57,529 bases of DNA, taken from Hortaea werneckii (Eukaryota > Ascomycota > Dothideomycetes > Mycosphaerellales > Teratosphaeriaceae). Under the pieces are notes generated by a model. That model was not told the DNA's origin. It saw only the letters and a program-made list of their open reading frames with translations, and made no database searches. Shown here piece after piece: positions 51,204-57,529 of this stretch (positions are counted from its first letter, which is position 1; each line of letters opens with the position of its first letter). The stretch spans positions 1 to 57,529 of the forward strand of contig JBAOKB010000098.1 of assembly GCA_037044905.1 (NCBI GenBank). Direction: 5' to 3'. Made by a program: the position numbers and the translations under genes.

Positions 51204-51234
<31 letters not shown>
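49778..51234. other. Intergenic: divergent P450 / rhodopsin-like gene promoter
   Basis: 1.46 kb. A short direct repeat of CAGTATA occurs at about 49943-49957. No credible gene; frames at 50687-51037 and 51090-51380 carry no motif. A (GCC)8 run ends exactly at the next start codon. Confidence 0.5.
51211..51234 (+). repeat. (GCC)8 immediately before a start codon
   Basis: Eight GCC units abut the ATG of the rhodopsin-like gene. The run is in frame with the gene; if translation began upstream it would encode poly-alanine, but I saw no in-frame upstream ATG nearby. Confidence 0.8.
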
Positions 51235-52596
51235 ATGATGACGCTCCATGGCTTCGAGGTCATCCGGGCCAATCTCGACGGGTGTGCCTTCTCGACATAT
51301 CCACTCATCGTCCTCTGCGTCCCACTTCGGATCTGGTGCCGAGTGAATCGCGTGGGCAGGAAAGGCATAGGATGGGATGACATCTTATGTATAGTAGCCC
51401 TGCTATTGCATAGCGCGTTCTTCTTCACATGCATGATAGGTAAATCCTGCAGCCCTTTCCAAAAGAGGACATGTCCAGTCGCTGACCAGCCTGCTTTCTC
51501 TCAGGCTTGAGACCGTGGTTGGGCAAGCATGCCGGCACCGAGGTTTCGATCCCTCACGTCGTTGACTTCTTGCGGAATCTATTCGTAGCTCAGCTTCTAT
51601 ACACGGTCTGCATTACGCTGAATAAGTCGACCATCTTGGCTTTCTACTGGAGACTCTTCTCGGTCAGGAGCCGCATTCCGATCCTTGCTGTTACGGCTGT
51701 TGTAGTGGCTTGGTTCCTGTCTATTGTGAGGTTTCCAAGATGATCAGGAGATGAAGAGTTGCTGACCGTGATCCAGTTCTTCTGTGTCCTTTTTACTTGC
51801 GTTCCAGTTACAGCGCAATGGGATGTCTCGATCACGGACGCAAAGTGCATTAGCACGCGCTCCATTTGGATTGCGGGATCAATCGTCAACGTAATGACGG
51901 ACATTGTCCTTCTCATTATGCCACTTCCTTATGTTTGGAACCTTAACGCGCCAATGGCTCAGCGTCTTGCCTTAGGAGGCATGTTCGTAAGTATCATGTT
52001 GAAAGATTGGAAAAAGCGGAAAGAAGTCTTGCTAACACTTCCAGTGTCTCGGTGCATTCGTCAGCGTCGTGAGTATTGTGCGCCTAAGCATCATGCTTGG
52101 CCTAGATCTCAACTCCAGCGACGCCACGTTCAATTTCTCCGAGGTGGTGATTTGGTCGATGGTCGAGATCAACTGTGGGCTTATCTGCGCCTGCCTTCCC
52201 AGCTTGAGGCCTGCCGTGCGCTTGCTGGGCCTTGGTCGTCTCTTTGGAGGGACTTCAGGCCAAACCGGCCAGCCATCGAACGGACGAGCGACGCCCGGTC
52301 CAGACAGCTCGGATGCGTTGAAGCCATATCGCAGGCAATCCCGAAAGAACCCGGGCCTATTCTCCATCACCGCCACAGAACGGCCGATGACGGACTTTGA
52401 AGGCTCGGACGAGGATAGCTATGCGATGATCGAACATTCGAGAGATAAGTGCGGCATCACGACGACTAGTGTGGAGCCGGCAAAGAGCAGTATCAGTGAA
52501 GATCGGTCGGCCAACGACAGGATGCCGTTGGGTATTGAGGTGAGGAAGGACTGGGTGATTTCAGGCGAGCCTGTCCATACCCGGCACGGCGTATAA
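51235..52596 (+). CDS. Rhodopsin-like fungal integral membrane protein (SAT4/Pth11-related type)
   Basis: Seven-helix membrane protein of the large fungal rhodopsin-domain family; some Pth11-like relatives sense surfaces, most are unknown. Exons 51235-51439, 51505-51725, 51777-51986 and 52045-52596; introns 65, 51 and 58 nt, all GT-AG; 395 residues. Family marks: RIWCRVNRVGRKGIGWDDIL after helix 1, GKHAGTEVSIPHVVDFLRNL, LLYTVCITLNKSTILAFYWR with the conserved K-x-S-I-L-x-F-Y-x-R, FTCVPVTAQWD, NVMTDIVLLIMPLPYVWNL and VEINCGLICACLPSLRPAVR. The C-terminal 110 residues are a polar cytosolic tail. Lack of a long N-terminal CFEM domain separates it from Pth11 proper. Lysine for retinal was not identified, so it is not a light receptor on this evidence. 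Confidence 0.9.
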
Positions 52597-52638
52597 GACA
52601 CGGGAATCTGTCGCTAGATGGCATTGTAAGATACGACG

Positions 52639-53180
52639 AGGTGTACGATCATCTTCATGCCGCCTGGGTTTCTTTCTGAGGTCAACGCCCATCCATTGTT
52701 TGGGAAGGTACGGCAGCGATTGACAGGTCACTAAGAAGAGTTCCATCTCTGTGAACGGTCTGTCACAAGAAGGTTTCAGTGATTCATTCTGGCTCGTTTC
52801 GTGAGGTGGCAAAGGGACAAAACGAATTCATGGAGATCTGATATTGCTTCGATGTCCACCAGGAGCTCTCTCTCGACGGAAGGGAAGATGGGTGGACTCG
52901 TATGGATCCCGGGACCCATCTCTTGCTGTCCGAAATCGCACGAGGGGTACGATTATCTTCATGCCCCATGGTTTTCTTTCCGTGGTCAAAGCCCATCCAT
53001 CGTTTCGGAAAGTACGGCAGCAATTATCAGATTTTTGAGGAGAGTCCAGTCTCTGTGAAAAAGTCAAAACAAAGAGGTCTCAGTGATTCATCCAGGCTCA
53101 TTTGCGGAAGATAGAAAGGGTGCAGAACGAATTCAAGAAGGCTTGATGTTGCTTCAGTGTCCAGCAAGAGCTTTCTCTCC
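52639..53180. repeat. Two diverged direct copies, about 240 bp each, period about 303-305 bp
   Basis: 52639-52875 and 52942-53180 align from end to end: TACGATCATCTTCATG versus TACGATTATCTTCATG, CCCATCCATTGTTTGGGAA versus CCCATCCATCGTTTCGGAA, GTACGGCAGC in both, CAGTGATTCAT in both, and ACGAATTCA in both. The differences are substitutions with a few small indels, so the duplication is old. The copies are not coding. Confidence 0.85.
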
Positions 53181-53258
53181 CTCCCTCTCTCTCTCTCTCG
53201 CTCTCGGCACGATGGAAACCAAGAGATGGGTCTCGGGATCCATACGAATCCACCCACC
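52887..53258. mobile_element. MITE-like element with 39-bp terminal inverted repeats
   Basis: 52887-52925 and the reverse complement of 53220-53258 match at 36 of 39 positions, and all three mismatches are transitions. The pair brackets 372 bp that include the second direct copy (52942-53180). Short non-coding DNA with long inverted ends resembles a non-autonomous DNA transposon. Imperfect similarity extends a further 10 bp outwards. I could not define a target-site duplication, so the call is tentative; a simple inverted duplication is the alternative. Confidence 0.45.
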
Positions 53259-54656
53259 TCCCCTTTGTCCGAACCTCAAGCGAGATTCTCGAAATCACGA
53301 AAATTCTTGATAAGCTAGGTGGAACGAAGGGGTCAGCTTTAATAGCAGGTCGTGGGTCGCATATATCCCGTCTGATATATGTTCTCACGTAGTCGACATC
53401 TCCCGTCGACAGTGATGTACGCTACTGGAGGGGCAGCAAGTGTTTTCTCGGACGCGAAGAAGTTATAATGTACGGGTAGGTAGCATTTGACGAATGGGAC
53501 TGCGGTTGCCGTTCTAGGTTAGCCGGGAAGTCCAGTACGGCGCAGCAAATCGCGACCACCCAGCTGTACGACAACTGGTTTCACTTATGTTCCTGATATT
53601 CAACCTAAAGGAATACAGGTATTCTACCGAATCAACCGAATACCTTGGTGTGCAGTGTGACGATGTGACGATGTGACAATGTGCTACAAGCGCAACTCTT
53701 TCGGCACCGTGCAGGCAGCTTTCTGATCGCTTCTACCGGCCGGGATGGTAGTAATAATGAACAGCGGCATATTACTTTCGCGAGATCCGCATGGAGGACT
53801 AGCGCATGATTTGCCGCCATCAAAGCGGTTGGCAGTACGAAAGCGAATTGTTGTTCCGCTCGCTTAAAATCCAGGAATTGCTTCGAATGGTTGGCAACCG
53901 GTTGGTTGGAATACCCCCTAGCCCGTCTTCAACGCCCAGACGGGCGGCCAACGGGTGCGCACAACCCGGACAAGGAAATGCTGGCTAGCTGCAACCCATC
54001 AACCCAATGAGGAGGTCTGGACCGTTGGGCGCAACAGAGAATGTCTGCTCAGCTCCCCCCAAACATCACGCTTGGGGAGTAACGATGAAGTATGCCGAGT
54101 CAGGTCTACTTCTGGAAAGTTTGAATTCAAGCGGCACAGCAGCACCGCCGAACACAGAAGACACATTTACCCCTCCTCACGATGCATGTCCCTTGCCTGT
54201 TCTGTCTCTTGGAATTCTCGGTCTACGATGGTAAAGCAAGCCCGGCACATGATTGTGACCGAGCATCAGCCGTCGTCTGTTTGTGAGCATTATTGAACAG
54301 TTGGCCTGTCTCGATCATTCTCTGCCCGCCCTAACCCGGGTACCGGGTTTCCCGTGTTCTATCGTTCTAACTTCTCGGTAGTGTGGTCTCGTGAGATAGA
54401 CTTTGCGCTACACGTGGTGGTTGTCGGAGCAGAGTTCACACCATAGATGCAGTCCCGCAAGGATTTCCCCATGCGTACAGAGCGGATGGCTCCAAGGTTA
54501 GACTTCCAAGTCGAGACGTCGGAGAATGCAGCAGTCAAAAGCGGCTGCGTGCCCTGGCGGCCAAGCTGGATGTTCTGATCTTCTTGCCGTTTCCAAGGGA
54601 GGCAATCGTACTAACCTGTCCCTTCGTGGCCGAGTCGACTTCCAGGATCAGCGACG

Positions 54657-57529
54657 ATGGCACCTTCGAAGCAGGGCAAGGAAACACTCTTTGAACTATG
54701 CACCAGCACGATCAGCCTCGGCAACTCAATATCCGTGCGTTGTTTGGAGTATCTGAGTGATGCGCGGACGGTCAGGAATGGCTTCAGGGACCTTACGATC
54801 GAGTTTCTTGAGGCCAGCCGGCCACTGTTCCCCGCAAAGACTGGGCTCACCGAAGCATCCAGTGCTGGTACGCAATTCCCGGCCGATGCTAAGAAGGACC
54901 TTGTCGCCCTCTTTCGACAATATCATACCACCTATGTCGTTCTCGATCAGATGGTGTCCAAGATACTGGCCAACGAAAAGAAGCATGGGTTTAGCAAGAT
55001 TGGCAAAGGCTTCAGCATGATGTTCGCTGATAGTGACATTGAAAAGCTCAAGTCATCACTATTGCAATGTCGAGATGCGGCGAGCAAGAATATGTTGATC
55101 CAAGCCTGGATGCGGCGCGATGTTGGCGAGGACGCTACGGCCTGGATTGGGTATACAGCACTTGCAGCTGTCCTTGGCAGACAGGACCCCACGCGCAACA
55201 GTGCGCACAGCCAGTCGCAGAAGACAGCAACCGTTGCAGTCACTGATCTGTCTCCCCATCATCAGAATCTTCCTCTCCGGCCGGCTTTGAAACAGTATGG
55301 ATCTCCTCCTCAGCTTCCACAAACCCAGCTTCAATCGCCCGTCTTTCCCCGGACTGCAGACCTGCTTGGTCGCGATAGTCTAACCATGAGCCCTTCTGGT
55401 AGTCGTTCAACAGCGGAATCGCAGTTCACACAGCTCAGCTCACGCAGCCGAGCAGTACTGAACGATGACATATCAGAAATATCTCCGCCCTCATCTGTTT
55501 CTGTGGCGGACGAGATGTTTTCCCGGGACATGGAATCGCCCAAGCAAGCTATTCGCATCAAAGTCGACCCGTCTTCCGTTCCACGATGGAGACCAAAGAA
55601 TGTGGCTGGCGCCGTCTCTGCCGGTGCCAAACAGGCCCTGTTCGTCGCCGTGCAGGAGTTGAATCACGAAATGGTAGAACACCTGCTCGATTCGGGGGTA
55701 CCTGCAGATCACGGACCCGATACCAACCTTTTGAGAATGGCTGTAATTAACCACGACATTGCATGCGTCCGGCTTCTACTGCTCTTTGGCGCCGATCCGA
55801 ACGCAAAGGACAAGGAAGACTATACACCGTTGTATGCGGCAACCAAAGAGTTCTTCATAGAGGCTGCGCAGCTTCTTCTCAAGTACGGCGCAGACCCCAA
55901 CATCAGTGCAGGACCGAAACAGGAAAATCCGCTAGCCCTGGCGATAACAGACGGACGAGCGACTTTCGCTCATTTGTTCCTCAAGCATGGCGCCGATCCA
56001 CATGTTACCATGGGCAACACCGATACGCCCTTCACGCAAGCGATGAACCGTACCACCACTACCAACCTCATTGATCTGATGCTTACGTATGACTCGAACG
56101 TGAATACCAAGAATGGACACGGTGAGACGGCGCTCTTCAAGGCGATCAATGCCGAACGTCTTGATCTCGTCAATATCCTGCTCGACAATGGTGCCCAGGT
56201 CAGTCTCTACGATACCTTATGCGATCATCTCGGAACGCACCGCTAACTTTTTAATTTTACTTATAGCCAAATCTTCCTGGACCAAAACATGTAAGCGCAT
56301 CTTCAGCACGATTTGGTGTTGTTCCCCGCTGACAATTTCAGATGCTGTGGCCTGCCGTTCACAGACCCCAAATCCTCGCCCTGCTGCTCGAGCGTGGCGC
56401 AGATCTCAAGCGAGCCCCTGGCTGTTTGGAACTAGCGACATCCATCATCTCTACTGAGTCTGTTCAGATTTTGTTGGCCAACGGAGCTGGTAAGAGCCTT
56501 CCTAAAAATGTCCGGGATGGTTCATGTTGGCTGACTCTTGATTACCAGATCCCAACGCCAAGAAAGACGGCATTTTCACTCCCTTATGCACAGCGATTCG
56601 CGATGACCGAGGGCAACTAGTCGACATTCTCCTAGCCGCCGGCGCAGTAAGTCATACTATTCAAGTGAGCCATTGAAGGAGTACAACCGCTGACAGCTCA
56701 TGCGTTTCATCAGGATCCGAATCTTATGGCATCAGAGTACCCAGCCTGGAAGTGCGTGACACATCATCGTGCCCACCTGCTACCACGTGTGTTGGCGGCT
56801 GGCGCCGATCCAAATAAGCCTGCTGGTATAGTTGAGAAGGCCGTGGAATGCAAGAACAAGGAGGCACTGCATATGCTGCTCGACCAAGGAGTTAGCCCGA
56901 ATGCAAGGAACGATTCTGGCTGCACGGCTTTGACGACCGCGATCAAAGTCCAAGACCTAGAGGCTATTGACACTCTACTCGCATATGGTGCTGACCCAAG
57001 CGTCAGAGGACAAGAGTGGCCGATCACCATGGTAAGCGCCAAGTGATCCTTGTCCGCTAAAGCCATGATAAGCTAATACGACTACAGGCCGTCAAACACC
57101 CAGAGATCCTCGCGAAACTATTGCCTCATGTCCCGGTTTCCAGGATTCCCAAAGGTGTGCTGGAACGGTCCGTCCAAGCAAATCAACTCGAGAGCATCAA
57201 ACTCCTCTTAGCCGCGGGCGTTGACTGCGAGGACAAGAACGGCGGTGTCTTCAGCCCACTGACGACCTCGATCCGCGAAGACCGAAAAGAAATCTTCCAG
57301 TACCTGCTTGACACTGTCGGCTGCGATCCCAACAGCCCTGGCGAACACTTGCCCATCATCAAAGCCATCCGCCGACATCGTGAGAACGACCTGTCATACA
57401 TCCGCGCTCTTCTCGCGAAAGGCGCAGACATCAATCTCATGTACCGAGGCTGGAACGCCGTCCTGCAGGCGCTTGACCAAGGTGACACGCAGACACTCCG
57501 ACTACTCGCGGAAATGGGGACACCGGATC
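54657..57529 (+). CDS. Ankyrin-repeat protein with helical N-terminal domain (cut at window end)
   Basis: Exons 54657-56198, 56267-56290, 56342-56489, 56549-56646, 56714-57031 and 57088 onward; every junction is GT-AG and in frame. Exon 2 is a 24-nt microexon encoding PNLPGPKH inside one ankyrin repeat. Residues 1-170 are helical without ankyrins (ARTVRNGFRDLTIEFLEASR, FRQYHTTYVVLDQMVSKILA, IEKLKSSLLQCRDAASKNML) and resemble the N-terminal helical domains placed before NACHT or repeats in fungal immune-like receptors; that is inference. Residues 170-320 are Ser/Pro-rich. Ankyrins run from about 324 on, with many LLLxxGADPN motifs (RLLLLFGADPNAKDKEDYTP), some degenerate. The last in-frame codons of the window continue the array, so the C-terminus is missing. 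No signal peptide. Start at 54657 is the first ATG in frame with the helical domain. Confidence 0.9.

Larger units (their letters stand above)
52597..54656. other. 2-kb non-coding stretch with repeats
   Basis: Between the rhodopsin-like gene and the ankyrin gene. The first 700 bp hold the tandem and inverted repeats listed separately. From 53330 to 54656 I see no gene, repeat or structured RNA; the promoter of the ankyrin gene must be in the last part. Confidence 0.55.

Noticed and set aside
52561..53388. Several short minus-strand frames with similar peptides (for example LPYLPKQWMG and LPYFPKRWMG)
   Set aside because: The similarity comes from the duplicated non-coding DNA; frames shift between copies and no start or splice context is shared.

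Overview
The window looks like nuclear DNA of a filamentous ascomycete (Pezizomycotina, most likely Dothideomycetes; the class is an inference from protein style, not tested). The reasons are short GT-AG introns (mostly 50-70 nt, several with a CTAAC-type branch site), gene spacing of about 0.5-2 kb, fungus-specific families (HET domain, fungal rhodopsin-like membrane proteins, SIT-type siderophore transporters, fused THI6) and genes on both strands with no operons. I find 23 protein genes. Two are cut by the window edges: ALG5 at the left and an ankyrin protein at the right. I saw no tRNA, rRNA, CRISPR array or intact transposon.

Positions 1-14000 hold ALG5 (N-glycan precursor synthesis), CDC42 (polarity GTPase), a 986-residue disordered protein of unknown function, a nine-exon hexose transporter and eIF5 (TIF5). 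Positions 14000-23000 hold the bifunctional thiamine enzyme THI6, an epoxide hydrolase, a pinin-like splicing protein and a siderophore transporter with a textbook iron-GATA site in its promoter. Positions 23000-38200 are mainly nuclear and RNA functions: a 1559-residue protein with four Myb/SANT-like repeats, exosome subunit RRP45 divergent from splicing factor CWC15, a small protein with two SUMO-like folds, the mitochondrial GTPase MTG1 and the family X polymerase POL4. Several of these deal with RNA processing or genome maintenance, but each gene has its own promoter and I see no evidence of co-regulation beyond the shared RRP45/CWC15 intergenic region.

From about 39000 to the right end the content becomes more accessory: a GH43 glycosidase without a signal peptide, a membrane-anchored kinase-like protein, a HET protein, a formyl-THF deformylase (the one clear housekeeping enzyme here), a small PD-(D/E)XK nuclease-like protein, a cytochrome P450, a rhodopsin-like seven-helix protein, a 2-kb non-coding stretch with tandem and inverted repeats, and a long ankyrin protein.

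The observations most worth following are: (1) the tandem SUMO-like gene, whose two introns fall at the same place in both copies of the fold; (2) the four-repeat Myb-like protein; (3) the PD-(D/E)XK protein; (4) the signal-anchored kinase-like protein with DLG in place of DFG; (5) two in-frame, stop-free 51-nt introns that ORF-based annotation would read through; and (6) a MITE-like inverted repeat element at 52887-53258. Splice sites were placed by eye from GT-AG signals, reading frame and family conservation; none was checked against transcripts or a database.
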